From the NCBI GenBank assembly GCA_025677825.1, contig JAIXMO010000019.1, positions 62,001 through 126,000 on the forward strand: 64,000 nt of DNA, read 5' to 3'. The notes below the pieces were generated by a model. That model saw only the letters and a list, made by a program, of their open reading frames with translations, was not told the origin of the DNA and made no database searches. The stretch comes from Helicostylum pulchrum (taxonomy: Eukaryota; Mucoromycota; Mucoromycetes; Mucorales; Mucoraceae). A program made the position numbers and the translations under genes. This document shows positions 20,100 through 31,920 of the stretch, piece after piece (the first letter of the stretch is position 1; each line of letters starts with the position of its first letter).

Positions 20100-21600
20100 T
20101 TCCAGAGTAGTTATAGTATCTTCAACTTCCGTAATATGATTTTCTACTGTCGGATAGTTCTGCCTCCCGTTCATGATCACTATCAATGATGGTAGACGCG
20201 TCAGATATTGGCTGTCTCCAAAACAATACAGCTTGTTCGGATTTGCGCCACAATTTGAAAGCTTTCAATAATTCGCTTTTTTTTTCTTCCTCTATCCATG
20301 CACCTATAACGTTTCTATATTTTTAGTTGCTGTCGTATTCATATCGTTTCAAAAAAATTTGTGGTGTTAGATTCGCCAAGGTGACTTTTATTATCGATTC
20401 TAACGATAAAATCCCATTTTTTTTTTTATTTGACATATTCACAGTAAAACTTTGGAGAAGTTAAAGACCTGTCCGTTTTGAAAAATCAAATATCGTCGGT
20501 AAAGAAATAAATAGTTTTTCAAAAAAAAAAAGTTCGAAGAAAAGTCACACGTCCTATCTGGTGACACTTTGAACGTGAACATTTTGCTTAAAGCACTTGT
20601 TTGACCTTTGCAAGTATCCACATTCGATTCCTTGTCGAATTCTGATTCTAACCATGTGCGTAACATAATATTTGCATTACTTTTGATAATATTGGTATTA
20701 CCATCCATAAGACGATATCAGTTACACACAACTAAAATTAATTTCAAGGAAAGAAAACGCATAACTACAAGTACTTTGTATTTCTATGGCAGGAAAGGCA
20801 TATATCCAGATAGATAAAGCTTTTTTTTTTTACAGAATAGTCAAAGTTTACTACTAGCTCACTCGTCATACCTTTTGTTGTCGTTGCGGTAACCACGCTT
20901 TCCACAAGCAAAAAAGAACTCATGGAGTCAATGTGGTTATTATCTTGCTGCCAATATTAGATCTTGCAAGTTTCCTCCCCCTTAAAAAAAATATTGTTAG
21001 GTTACTAATGCATTTTTTTTTCGACATACAGGTACAGGTCGTATGCAAAGACACAAAGAAGCAACATTATTTTTTCAAACAAGCAAGTCTTTATAACCAG
21101 TAGGTAAAAATAGAGACGATATTTCTACGACTGGGTAGAAATTACTAACGGGAGAAGAAGTATAAAACAACATACAATCTCCACCCTCCACAAGAAGACC
21201 CAGAACAGCAACACTTTTCTCTCTTCATTCCTTTTTTTAATGCAATGTCTGCGGTTTTTCATTTTTGTACGAACTTTTTTAAAACCAGGCTTGTTTTTCG
21301 AGCGGTATTCTGTTTTTATTTCTACTACCAGAACATGAGGTTTATAGTACCCCAAGAAGGACTAGGAAACTTCAGCAGATCGATCAGACTTTCTTCCTTT
21401 AGCGTTTCTGTTATTGCTAGAAGATGATGCTTGCTCGATTTTTCGTTTCTTCGATTCGGTGAGTTCATGGTCTGCACCATGATACTTTACGTGCGTAATA
21501 TTATCTAAAAATTGGATCGAATACATCCTTCTTGCTGAAAGCGTCTTCTGTCATTTCCAAAGGATTCCAAGTGTAGCTCATTCTACCAAATATATTTTCG
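20100..21600 (-). pseudogene. Decayed multi-segment coding DNA, unrecognised family
   Basis: Minus-strand coding-like segments in order: about 21590-21480 (SYTWNPLEMTEDAFSKKDVF), a frame slip at about 21510, then KYHGADHELTESKKRKIEQA, an in-frame TAG near 21370, then YKPHVLVVEIKTEYRSKNKP (about 21355-21230). Next come 20708-20560 (MLRTWLESEFDKESNVDTC, KMFTFKVSPDRTC), WDFIVRIDNKSHLGESNTT (about 20420-20350) and AWIEEEKKSELLKAFKLWR with a Ser/Asp/Glu tail (about 20305-20110). The pattern V.EIK flanked by Lys/Arg resembles expanded, unnamed Mucoromycota families (inference from memory). Stop codons and frame slips argue for a relic. Confidence 0.45.
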
Positions 21601-21655
21601 ACCATCCTTCATGTTTTTTTGCAGCCACAATAGCAGGACTAACGGGTTTTTTTAT

Positions 21656-22170
21656 CTGTAAGGTGCGTCTGGAGTAGAATGAAACAAAAAGCAAATACGT
21701 AACATTTTTTGGAGGTACACGTACCTTTATTATAAGCCTTTTTATTTTCTTTATGTTCATACAAAAGAATACGGTTCTTCCTAAAGCAACCGTCGGATAA
21801 AAGCTAGTACAAGGCCAAGATATCCACTGAATTATATAAGCTACTTTTTTTCGGCTCTAAAAAAATGCAGAATAATAAATATAAGCTTCATTAAAAAGTA
21901 TACATATAAAAAAATACTTACTGGTATGCAAAAGAAAAGTGATTTATCTATTCTAAAAAAAATGATAAAATGGATGGTCACTTTTACATCATTTTTTATG
22001 TACACTTGTTGTTCATATGAGAAAAAACGCTGTGACATTTTTGCTCAACTTTTTTTTTAAAAAATCGTTCGTTTTTTTTGGATGATTCAATCCTCTTTAA
22101 ACTTGGTGTTTTTATTTAAAAAATCATTGCGCTGTTGATGATAACATTTTAAAGTAAAAAAAAAAACCAG
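21656..22170. mobile_element. Dispersed repeat, copy B
   Basis: Core 21656-21737 aligns with copy A (17089) and copy C (25781) in the same orientation. Inner block 21744-21787 is the reverse complement of 17244-17286 in copy A (shared string AAGAACCGTATTCTTTTGTA in one orientation). Shared downstream blocks: 21941-21953, 21964-21990 (GATAAAATGGATGGTCACTT, also in copy C) and 22084-22106. No own reading frame. Confidence 0.6.
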
Positions 22171-22436
22171 AAAAAGATGTGAAAACTTAATGAAAAGAGG
22201 CCCAAATCTATTTTAGTATTTTACAGCCAAAACAGAATTTCTTTTTCTGTAAAAAACATCCCTGTCCCCGGCTAAATTTTCTCCGCATGAAAAGATGCAT
22301 TAAAAAAAAGAAGGATATCGGTGAAACGCTGTATCGCGTATATATTAAAAAAAAAAGAGAGAGACTGCGTATACATTCCTTTCTTCTTCTTTTTAATTCC
22401 CTTTTTCTTTTTTTCTTTCTTTTTCTTTACGCGATA

Positions 22437-25400
22437 ATGTACAAACTACCTTTACTTTCTAGAAGCCTACATCCTCTACATAGGTCTCACCACCTTCTTC
22501 GTCCTCTACATAAATCTCAACACCTTTTCCGTCCAACCGCTACAGTCTTGTTCCATACATCGCTTACCAACAACAACGATGGTTTTCTTCAAGGTAGTTC
22601 TTCAAACTATATTGAATCCATGTACGAAGCTTGGCTTCATGACCCAAAGTCGGTTCATATTTCATGGCAAGTTTACTTTAAAAACATGAAAAATGGTGTA
22701 CCACCCACACTAGCATACACACCACCACCTACCTTGATGCCTTCTGATAGTGCTCGTTTACCAGAGATGCCTGGTGGTCACTTATCAGCAGTATCTGAAT
22801 CGTCTAAACAAGTAATTGAGCATATGAAGATTCAACTTTTGGTTCGTGCTTATCAAGTACGTGGTCATCATCTTGCTAACTTGGACCCTTTGCATATTCA
22901 ACATGCCAGTATCGAAAATTTAAACCCCCCTGAACTCACTTATCAATATTATGGGTTTACAGATAAAGATCTTGATCGTAAATTTAGTTTAGGTCCTGGT
23001 ATATTATCTGCTCTTACAAAGACTCAAAAGGAATTAACGTTACGAGAAATCATTGCTGCGCTTAAAAAGATGTATTGTAAAGTATACCCCCTCCCTGTAT
23101 ATAATTATAAACTGTTAACACTAAGAACTTTTTTTCTTCTTCTTTTTTAGGTGGTTCTATTGGTATTGAATACGTTCATATTCCCGATCGTGCTCAATGT
23201 AACTGGATTCGCGCCAGGGTTGAAAACCCCGAACCCTACAAGTACTCCATCCAAGAAAAGAAGAGAATTCTTGACCGTCTCACCTGGTCCGATAGTTTCG
23301 AACGATTTATAGCATCCAAGTACCCTTCCGAAAAGAGATTTGGACTTGAAGGAGGAGAGTCTTTAATTCCAGGTATGAAGGCACTTATTGACAGGTCAGT
23401 TGATTTAGGCGTAAACTCAATTGTCATTGGTATGCCTCATCGTGGTCGGCTCAATGTACTTTCCAACGTGGTTCGTAAACCAAATGAATCTATATTTTGT
23501 GAATTTAGTGGGTCAGCTGCTCCTGATGAGGAAGGGTCTGGTGATGTGAAATATCACTTGGGTATGAACTATGTTCGTCCTACTCCGTCCGGCAAACGTG
23601 TCCATCTTTCGCTTGTAGCCAATCCTTCTCATTTGGAGGCTGTGGACCCTGTTGTTTTAGGTAAAACAAAAGCGCTTCAGTTTTATGCTAAGGATAATTT
23701 AGGCGAACATTCCATGGGTATTTTAATGCATGGTGATGCTTCTATGGCTGGTCAAGGTGTTGTATATGAAACCATGGGCTTTTGTGATTTACCTTCTTAC
23801 TCGACGGGTGGTACAATTCATATCGTTGTGAATAACCAAATTGGATTCACTACCGATCCTCGATTCGGACGTTCAACTCCTTACTGTACAGATATCGCTA
23901 AATCCATCAATGCGCCAGTGTTCCATGTAAACGGAGATGATGTAGAAGCAGTTACGTTTGTAATGCAATTGGCTGCGGATTGGAGACAGACGTTCCATAA
24001 AGATTGTGTTATCGATTTAGTGTGTTATAGAAAGCATGGGCATAACGAAACTGATCAACCCATGTTTACTCAACCTTTAATGTATCAAGCAATTGCAAAG
24101 ATGGAACCTGTCGCTGAAAAATATGAACAACAGTTGAAGAAAGAAGGTGCATTAACTGATACTGAAATTGAAGAGAGAAAGAAACATGTTTGGCAGCTAT
24201 TAGAAGTGAGTTATGAGGCAAGTAAAACTTATAAGCCTAGTTCTAGAGAATGGTTATCTAGCAGTTGGCCAGGTAAGAAAAAAAAAGCTTAACACATAAA
24301 GTATATATGCTTACTAAAAAAAAATTACAATAGGCTTTAAGTCGCCTAAAGAATTAGCAACCGAAATCCTTCCTCAATATCGAACAGGTGTTTCTTCAGA
24401 AATTCTTGAAACAGTTTCAAAAGCCATGACCACGCTTCCTGAAAACTTTTTGGCTCATCGTAACATTATTCGTATTTTACAAGCTCGTGAAAAGAGTTTA
24501 CAATCAGGTAAGGATATTGACTGGTCTACAGCTGAAGGATTAGCATGGGGTTCTTTATTACTTGAAAACAAGCATGTTCGTGTTTCTGGTCAAGATGTTG
24601 AACGTGGTACGTTTTCTCAACGTCACGCAGTCCTTCACGATCAAAAGACAGATGCGCGTACTACTCTCTTAAACAACATTAGTCCTGAACAAGGTATCCT
24701 TTCCATCTCCAATTCTTCGTTATCCGAATACGGCGTTCTGGGATTCGAGCTCGGTTACTCACTTGTTGATCCAAAATCGCTTGTTATGTGGGAAGCTCAA
24801 TTTGGTGATTTTGCTAATACTGCTCAAGTCATTGTCGATCAATTCCTTTCTTCTGGTGAACAAAAATGGTTACAACGTACAGGTTTAGTCTTGAGTCTTC
24901 CTCATGGTTTTGATGGACAAGGCCCTGAACACTCTTCAGCACGTATCGAACGTTATCTTCAAATGTGCGATGAAAACCCTTACATTTATCCATCTCCAGA
25001 AAAGTTGGCAAGACAACATCAAGATTGTAACATGCAAGTTGTTTATGCTTCCACTCCAGCTCAATACTTCCATGTCTTGCGTCGTCAAATTTGTCGTGAT
25101 TATCGTAAACCACTTATTCTTCCGTTCTCCAAATCCTTGCTGCGTCACCCAATCGCTCGTTCTAGCCTATCTGAAATGACGGGTGATACTACCTTTCAAC
25201 TCTATATCCCAGAACCTCACCCAGACCATTTGGCATCTCCTGAAAAGATCACAAAACATATTTACTGTTCCGGTCAAGTCTATTATACTCTCTTGAAAGC
25301 TCGTAACCAAAACAAAATGAACGATATAGCCATCTCTCGCGTAGAACAGTTAAATCCTTTCCCGTTCCAAGCAATTAAAGAACACGCTGATAAGTACCCC

Positions 25401-25664
25401 AACGCAGAAACTATTTGGTGTCAAGAAGAACCATTGAATATGGGTTCATGGCTGCACGTTCAACCTCGTTTTATTACTGCACTTGCAGAAACTGAACATC
25501 ATGTAGGTGCATCGCCCGGATATGCTGGCCGTCCTGCATCTGCCTCAGTTGCTACCGGTAATAAAAAGAAACATTATCAAGAGGAGTATTCGTTCTTGAG
25601 TCAAGCCTTGATTGGGTATGAAACTGAACCAGAAGGTGTCGAGGGTGGTATTCCTATCTGGTGA
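22437..25664 (+). CDS. KGD1: 2-oxoglutarate dehydrogenase E1 component, mitochondrial
   Basis: Role: thiamine-diphosphate-dependent decarboxylation of 2-oxoglutarate in the TCA cycle, E1 of the OGDH complex in the mitochondrial matrix. Three exons: 22437-23076, 23151-24272, 24334-25664, about 1030 residues, the usual family length. The N-terminus ([20 protein letters not shown] and on) is a basic presequence. Landmarks: [20 protein letters not shown] (E1 N-terminal helix), [12 protein letters not shown] across the first intron, [13 protein letters not shown] and [37 protein letters not shown] (ThDP site), [15 protein letters not shown], and the C-terminal pyrimidine-binding half with [10 protein letters not shown] and [20 protein letters not shown]. 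No frame damage was found. Confidence 0.97.
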
Positions 25665-25690
25665 AAACCCTAATACATATACACACTATA

Positions 25691-25696
25691 AATAAA
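25691..25696 (+). terminator. Candidate polyadenylation signal of OGDH gene
   Basis: AATAAA 27 bp after the OGDH stop codon, in an AT-rich 3' region. Position fits a cleavage signal; not experimentally supported. Confidence 0.5.
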
Positions 25697-25780
25697 TACT
25701 TTTATTTTATTTTATTAAATTTATTGAGAAGATCTAACTACACTTCTACAAAATATTATCAGATAGCTCCTAATTGTATT

Positions 25781-26160
25781 ATTAAGGCGCGTCTGGATTA
25801 GAAGGAAACAGAAAGCAAATTTGTGATATTTTTTAGGGGTACGCTTGCAGGTAGAACTAATAGTATCTGACCCATCACCCTTTTTTTTAAAAAAATAATT
25901 AGCATTTTTTTTTAATAAAAGAATAATATTGTCAAGGTGCCACTAGGTTTAACTCTAGTAAAAAAAAATCTAATAGAATACTTTTCTTTATTGAACGTTT
26001 AGGAACATATCTCTTCGCGCCAATTGTCTTTCTTAACAATAAAAAAAAAAAGTTTATTGCTATCAAAGTCAACCTATATTTTTTACTTTTAAGCGGGGCT
26101 GATAAAATGGGTGGTCACTTTTGTGATATATTTAATCCTTTTTATGTAATTAAGCTAGTG
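25781..26160. mobile_element. Dispersed repeat, copy C (partial)
   Basis: Core 25781-25844 (GGCGCGTCTGGATTAGAAGG, TTTTTTAGGGGTACGC) aligns with copies A and B. A downstream block at 26101-26138 (GATAAAATGGGTGGTCACTT) aligns with 21964-21990 of copy B. The segment between is unrelated or diverged, so this is a fragment or a rearranged copy. Confidence 0.55.
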
Positions 26161-27706
26161 TCGAAACCAGTATGCTTATTATTGATTGCCTATTGTAGAT
26201 ATTTATTCAGATACATGAGATGATGGTATGTTGGCGTTTTTTTTTCAAGCGCGGGAATAAATTTACTAATGAATCAAGTGTTTTTCTCCTTCGTAATAGT
26301 AAATTTTTTGTTTTATTAACCTTTTTGCAGCAGTCTTGTGTTGGTATATTTTATTTCAGAACAGCAATTTTATATAGCTTTAAACAAGCTGTCCTAAATA
26401 TAAAGGGTGTGTATTTTTTAACTAGACATTAAAGATAATGATTAATTAGAGAATGTACTACAAATATTAACGATAAGCCCTTGTTTCCTTTCGGCCGAAG
26501 AAAAAAAAAACTGATTCAGTCATATAAACAACGGAGATGGTTTCTATCTAGTAGTGATATGCTTCCATGGAAAACAAATCATCATGCCAAAAAATGGAAA
26601 GTCGTACAAATTAGGCATACTTTTCCTTTTTTTTTACTCTCTTCAGCTTTGTCTATCTTGGTTCATCTTTTAGCAGCATCAATACAATTTATATTTTGAT
26701 TTTGAGGTGAGGTCGTACTGCTAGAGTAAATATAAAAAGAAAGAGCAAGCGAAAGTATTCGCAGTTTATAAAAAAAAAATATGCAGATTTATTTACTTTT
26801 GACATCATCTACTCATCAAGTGAAAATCAGGATACTTCCGTCTATCTGTTTCCAAATCATTTTGTGTATAAACAAAAACGACTTCTAATGACATAATTCA
26901 TCATATGAAAAAAAAAAAAGAACGTCATGGAGCAATTATTATTCAGAAACTATATAAAGTGGCGGATTTTTTTTAGTTCTTTTTCGTTCCTCATTCTCAA
27001 AAAAAAAAAAAAACTATTATTCGCCAAATGCTTCTGAAATAACCCTCAAATCCTTCTAAATTAATCCTGAAGTGGTATCCTCTCTTGAAAAATACAGGTA
27101 TGTTACTTTTCCTTTTTTTTTTAAAAAAAAAACCCTCTCTAATACTTTCTTAGCTGCTAGATAAAAAAAAATGCTAACTTGTGGTGTACTGTCTCTCTTA
27201 CTCTATACCTACGGCGTTATCAAGTAAAAGATGTTGGCTCTGCCGCTTTGGTGATGATGTCCGAAAGCACCCTGGCGACTAAGATGGTCATCACCGGTCC
27301 AGTTCTTTTTTTTTTAAAAAAAAAGGTTGGATTATAAGCGTACTTGGTCCTCGACTAGCTTGGTTTTCAAAGGAAGGGTATTCTCTTCTGTCCTTAGCCT
27401 ATCTTTGGGACTGTCTGAAAAAAAAAATTGGTTTACTACATATCTATTTACACTTAATAAACAAATAAAAATCCCTAAATTTAAAACTGTATATTACAAA
27501 GTACCTGCTATTTTTCGTATAAAACAAAATAAAACATTATGGCCAATAGGGTCCACAATTGAAAAAAAAAGACTATTAGTAATTCACTCTTTGCCATGGT
27601 GCTATCACAATCGACACACCCGTAACGTGACACCAAGTTTGAACCGTTTAAAACAAAACTTATTGCTATCAAAGCTTAACGTGTATTTTTATTTTCAAGC
27701 GGGATA
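26049..27706. repeat. Second repeat pair, two short copies
   Basis: 26049-26098 and 27657-27706 share TTATTGCTATCAAAG, an AT-rich middle and TTTTCAAGCGGG-type end (CTTTTAAGCGGG in the first). Direct orientation, about 1.6 kb apart. A shorter related CAAGCGCGGGA string lies near 26248. Coordinates mark the outer limits of the pair. Confidence 0.5.
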
Positions 27707-28489
27707 ACGCATTTTATACTTTTAAATAAAAGCTTGCTTTGTAAAAAAAAAAAGAAAAGAAGTATCGCAATGCCACATTACAGTTAAAAACTGTCGTCAG
27801 TTTTACACGACCATGTCAAATGTACATCTTTATTTAAAAAAAATTATCATTGCGTAAATAACATCATACCTTAGGCTTTCCCTTTCAAAAATTACGAGTC
27901 TCATTAATTCGAGTACTCTTGGAATAGGTCAACATTTTAAGCGTTGACCTCCAATGTCTGATATGCAGGAATATATACTTTTAACTTTGTAGTTGGAAAT
28001 TCTATAGTTGACAACACATCAAAAGCAAACGAGAATGATTCAGAACTGACCTTTTATAAAAAAGTTGCATCCGTCTTGGATATACTCTCTTAAAAAATTT
28101 CAAAGATAACTTAGATTTGCTCGAGCAAGTAGATAACATAAAATTACTTTTATTAAAAATGTATTTAATTGCTACAGCGGAAAAAACCACATGTATTGCT
28201 GGTAAAAACATTGAGTTATCCACTAACGAATGGAAGAAGTTCTTGATGATAGTGACATTTCATTTTTTTATATCTTGATAAGAGTAACGCACTGTCATTT
28301 CATTCCGACGACATTTTGTTTTCTGAAAAGTTGTGCAACACTACTTATAAAAAGCGCGACGCTTAATTTTTTTTTTTTTTTTTTTTTTGCAGGTGTACTT
28401 ACTTGGTATAGTTAATGTGTAGAGTATAGATGAAATTGTTTATATCAAGATAAACAAAATGATTGACAAGTAAAGTCCTTACGCGGAGA

Positions 28490-28600
28490 CCCATTTAGAC
28501 GACGGGTTTGAGTATAATAGAGCACAGTGGTAGGTCCAACCTCGGGTGATTACTGCGATTGCAGAAAACGGAATATTGGTACCCGGCACATGGTGGTCAC
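28490..28600 (+). pseudogene. Possible OGDH C-terminal fragment
   Basis: One frame reads VQPRVITAIAENG, close to [13 protein letters not shown] near the C-terminus of the intact OGDH 3 kb upstream. At DNA level CCAACCTCG..T.ATTACTGC and TTGCAGAAAAC align with 25458-25493. Flanking codons are interrupted by stops. It may be a decayed duplicate of this gene or of a paralogue. Confidence 0.4.
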
Positions 28601-29298
28601 TGCAGATATGAGTAACAGAATCAAAGTAACTTTCCATGTTTTTTTTGGGGGTGGAAGGTCAAGATAAAATACGTATTATATGTAAGCCGACTTTTTTAAT
28701 ACTATGTAGTCATTTAATGCCATTTTACGGTACGAAAAAAAGATTTCTTTGCAGTCCTTTCCTCAAGTTCGAAAATACGTTTATGATATTTGCGATAGAC
28801 ATTTTTTTTTTTAGTAGTACTGGCTACAAAAAAAAAGGGGGGGGGGGGAGGTCACCTTTAAAACCTATTTAGGGTAACGCTATCTTATTTTTTGTAGATC
28901 TGTAGAAGGCAGAAAAAAAAGAGATCACTCTCCCCCCTTCTTTATGAATTATGTAACCCAAAAACTATAAATGGGCGCGAACCCTTTATAGTGAATCTCT
29001 CTCTCTTTCACAGCTTTGAAAAAAAAAGGTTTTTTTTTAAATAACCGTCCAGAGTAAAAAAAAAAATTGGGTCCTGTAAAAAAGAGTAAACAGAGGGGTT
29101 GCAAAAGACAGCTTTGTATTTCTTTGGTCTACAGTAGTACAGCAATTCTATGAATTCCTCGGTTTCCAGGTAATTTAATTAAAATAAAAACCTTTTTTTT
29201 TTATTTTATCTCTCTCTCTCTTTTTCTACTTTTTTTTTTTTTTTTTACTTTTTCTTATATATATTTTTTTTTTCACGTACTAAAAAGAAACAAATGAC

Positions 29299-30240
29299 AT
29301 GAATAGTCTCAACTTTATTTCATTGTTATTGACAACGTTTGTATACAAAAGCACAGCTGCTGTAGTTGTGATTGAATGCACGTTTCCTTGTTGGGAAGAT
29401 AGCGATCATGTATGCGAAGTAACAAATCAATATGTGAAATGTAAACAGAGAGAGAAAGAAACAAAGTATGGGTTTTTTAAGAGGAAAAAAAAATTATTCG
29501 TATACTAATCTCCGCCCGTTGTTATTTTTAGATGGATTTTAAAAAACACGATATCATTACCTGAATATCAAGGTCTCAGAGTCAAGTTTAATCGATCTTG
29601 TATCAGTGCACCACAACCCATCTTGAGAAGTGCAACACATTTAGCTAAAAACAAAACTGAAAGTACAATGGAATGGCCACCGCAAGCGTCACTAAGTGAT
29701 TATGACTTGTACTACAGTAACTGTGACGAGTCGCTGTACTGTGATGAAAGCAACTATTGTGCACAGCAGTTCGAGTACGGCGAGTTCTGTCAATCAGATA
29801 ACCAATGCTTTCAAGGCGTGTGTGAGAAAGGTACATGTCAAATGTACAGTGTACGAAAGCACGAACGCGGTCGTCAAAAGTTGAATACGCTGCATATTAT
29901 ACTGACAGTGGTTGGGATTATTTTGTTCTTGAGTCTTATTGTCGGTGCCTGTATGTTTAAAAGAAAGAGAAACCGAGAATCAAACAGTATAAAAAAGGAA
30001 ACGATTATAAAATCTCGATCGAATTCAACAACAAGCTCTACGTTAACACCAACAAACCCTAATCATACTGTCACCAATATACTTCAACCGGATTATGAAT
30101 CTGCTTTTATCACTTCTTCTTCTCCATCTCATATTACATCTCATCAACACACGCCAAGTATGCAACAGCAAGAATTACAGTTTCAACTTCAAAGGCAGTT
30201 ATTGAATGTACCAAAGCCTCCACCACCTTACTCTCCTTAA
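29299..30240 (+). CDS. Cys-rich single-pass membrane protein with PPxY tail
   Basis: Two exons, 29299-29465 and 29532-30240, about 291 residues. Not recognised as a named family. Visible parts: a signal peptide (MNSLNFISLLLTTFVYKSTA); an extracellular domain with many cysteines, including a dense CDESLYCDESNYCAQQF, then FCQSDNQCFQGVCEKGTC cluster (about 120-160); one membrane helix (LHIILTVVGIILFLSLIVGA, about 175-198); a KRKRN stop-transfer; and a Ser/Thr/Gln-rich cytoplasmic tail ending PKPPPPYSP. The final PPPPYS is a PPxY motif, the ligand of Nedd4/Rsp5 WW domains, so ubiquitin sorting is a reasonable inference. Convergent with the CaMKK-like gene, 73 bp apart. Confidence 0.75.
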
Positions 30241-30274
30241 AACTTTTTTTTTTCCTTATTTATACCCTTCTTGC

Positions 30275-30280
30275 AATAAA
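30275..30280 (+). terminator. Candidate polyadenylation signal
   Basis: AATAAA 35 bp after the stop of the Cys-rich membrane protein, within the narrow gap before the convergent kinase stop. Confidence 0.45.
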
Positions 30281-30313
30281 CGTTTTATATATATATGTAT
30301 ATATGTATTTTTA

Positions 30314-31920
30314 TTATAATTTTTCTGATGCATGATGACTAAATGTAACTAATAAACCAGACATGGATGAATCTGAAGACTTTTTATCATCGTCTTCGTC
30401 ATCATCATCACGGTCTCTGTCATGGATATATTCTTTTGAACTCGTTGAACAAGTAGACGGAGTAAATGAAGTAGGTAACCAACCATTATTATTTTCTTTG
30501 GTAGCAAGAGTATTAGTATTAGTAGTAATAGGTTGTGGATGCGAAATGATGGAAGTAGTAGGAGATGTATTGATATCTGGTAATGAATTATTTAATGAAG
30601 ACTTTGAAGCATGCTTTGAGAAAGTATGAGATAAAGAAGAAGAGATGCGGTGTATGGATTTCCGTAACTTATCCATTAACGTCACGGCTCTCGGGACGTC
30701 GTCGTCTGTAACATGTACAGTTTTATATAGTCTAGGATCGGATTCTTTCCACCAAGCCGCAGGGTCTGCGAGATCTTGAATGACCCACGGGTGATGCTTC
30801 ACTCCATCTAGTGTAATGCGTTGGTTTGGATCCTTTTCTAACAACTTGTTTAATAAATCGATTAACTCTATTGGAATATGTGTTGTTGTTTTAGGAAATA
30901 CAAGTGGTTGTGTTGGTATAATATCGAATAATTCAAATTCAGTTGAGGCGGTGAAAGGGCACTGACCAAAAATTAAACAATAGAGTGTTACACCTAATGC
31001 CCATACATCAATTGCCTTTGTAATCCGCTTATCGTCTACATTATTATTCTCGACCGAGCTACATAGTTCAGGAGCGAAAAATGCGGGTGTACCTGCTGTT
31101 TCTGCTAATTCTCTATCAATTTCATCATTGTAAGTCTCTAACGATGTACCACCTGCCAGCTGCTGATTGAAATAAGATACACCAAAATCAGATATTTTGA
31201 CAATACCTTCTTTGGTTAGTAATATATTAGCTGGTTTGATGTCTCTGTGGATTATGCCTTGGTAGTGTAAATAGTCTAGGCCGCTGACAACGTCTCGAAA
31301 TATCTGCCTGGATTCTTCTTCAGTGAGTACAGGTGTGCTGCTCTCTTCGTCCTCTCGCCAGATAATTTCCCCTCCTTCCATGTACTCTAGCGCTAGATAT
31401 ATCTTTCTGCTTGCAGGATCATCAATGACTTCACGCAGTCTGACGACATGTGGGTGGATACATTTCTTTAATATAGCGATTTCTCTTCTGATCTTTTGCT
31501 CGCTTTCTAAATAAGGTGTAGAGTCATGTCCTGTTGATTTGGCTCTTAATGCACTGTAGCCCAATTGTCTCCGTCGAGATTGCTTATCCACAATCTTTAT
31601 TGCCTTTAAGGAGCTTTTTTGGTTAGGAGTAAAGTAAAAAAAAAAAAAAGAAAGAAAGGATTTATTTGACTTACTACCAGTTCTCCTGTATCTAAATCTT
31701 GTGCCAACTTTACTTTACCATGCATGCCTCTGCCAATCTCTTTTAGAATCATAAAGTTGTTGATTATTTTGTTTCCTGTTTCTGTGTCGTATTCTTTATT
31801 GATAACGTGCGTCGTCAGTACCGTAGGTTGTGTGCTGGGTTGTTTGAAAAATGAAAGTCGTCTAAAAGAACTCTTTTTTACTGGTTGGGGATCTTTTTCG
31901 TCCATGCCATAATTATGCAT
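30314..31920 (-). CDS. CaMKK-type serine/threonine kinase (Ssp1/SAK-like)
   Basis: Role (family): upstream kinase for SNF1/AMPK and CaMK. Two exons, 31920-31675 and 31603-30314, about 511 residues. Kinase landmarks: IGRGMHGKVKLA (Gly loop), AIKIV (catalytic Lys, first codons of exon 2), HPHVVRLREVIDDPA, GLDYLHYQGIIHRDIKPANI (catalytic loop), DFGVSYF, TAGTPAFFAPEL and DVWALGVTLYCLIFGQCPF. Between the Lys and the alpha-C helix there is a CaMKK-type insert (QSRRRQLGYSALRAKSTGHD), corresponding in place to the RP insert of animal CaMKKs. A Ser/Asn-rich C-terminal tail (DKLRKSIHRISSSLSH onward) may hold regulatory sites. Start at 31920 is the first ATG; an internal Met six codons later is also possible. 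Confidence 0.88.

Larger units (their letters stand above)
19931..22436. other. Repeat-rich interval between IRG-like and OGDH genes
   Basis: About 2.5 kb without an intact gene. It holds the decayed minus-strand coding DNA (20.1-21.6 kb), repeat copy B (21656-22170) and the OGDH promoter with a long pyrimidine-rich leader (about 22380-22430). Confidence 0.6.
25665..29298. other. Repeat-rich intergenic region after OGDH
   Basis: 3.6 kb without an intact gene. Contents: repeat copy C (25781-26160), a second repeat pair (26049-26098 and 27657-27706), a possible OGDH-like fragment (28490-28600) and a short G-run (28838-28850). A coding-like string near 27240-27300 reads GSAALVMMSESTLATKM in one frame, without a start or recognised family. 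The last 300 bp before 29299 are T-rich with CT repeats, promoter-like. Confidence 0.5.
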
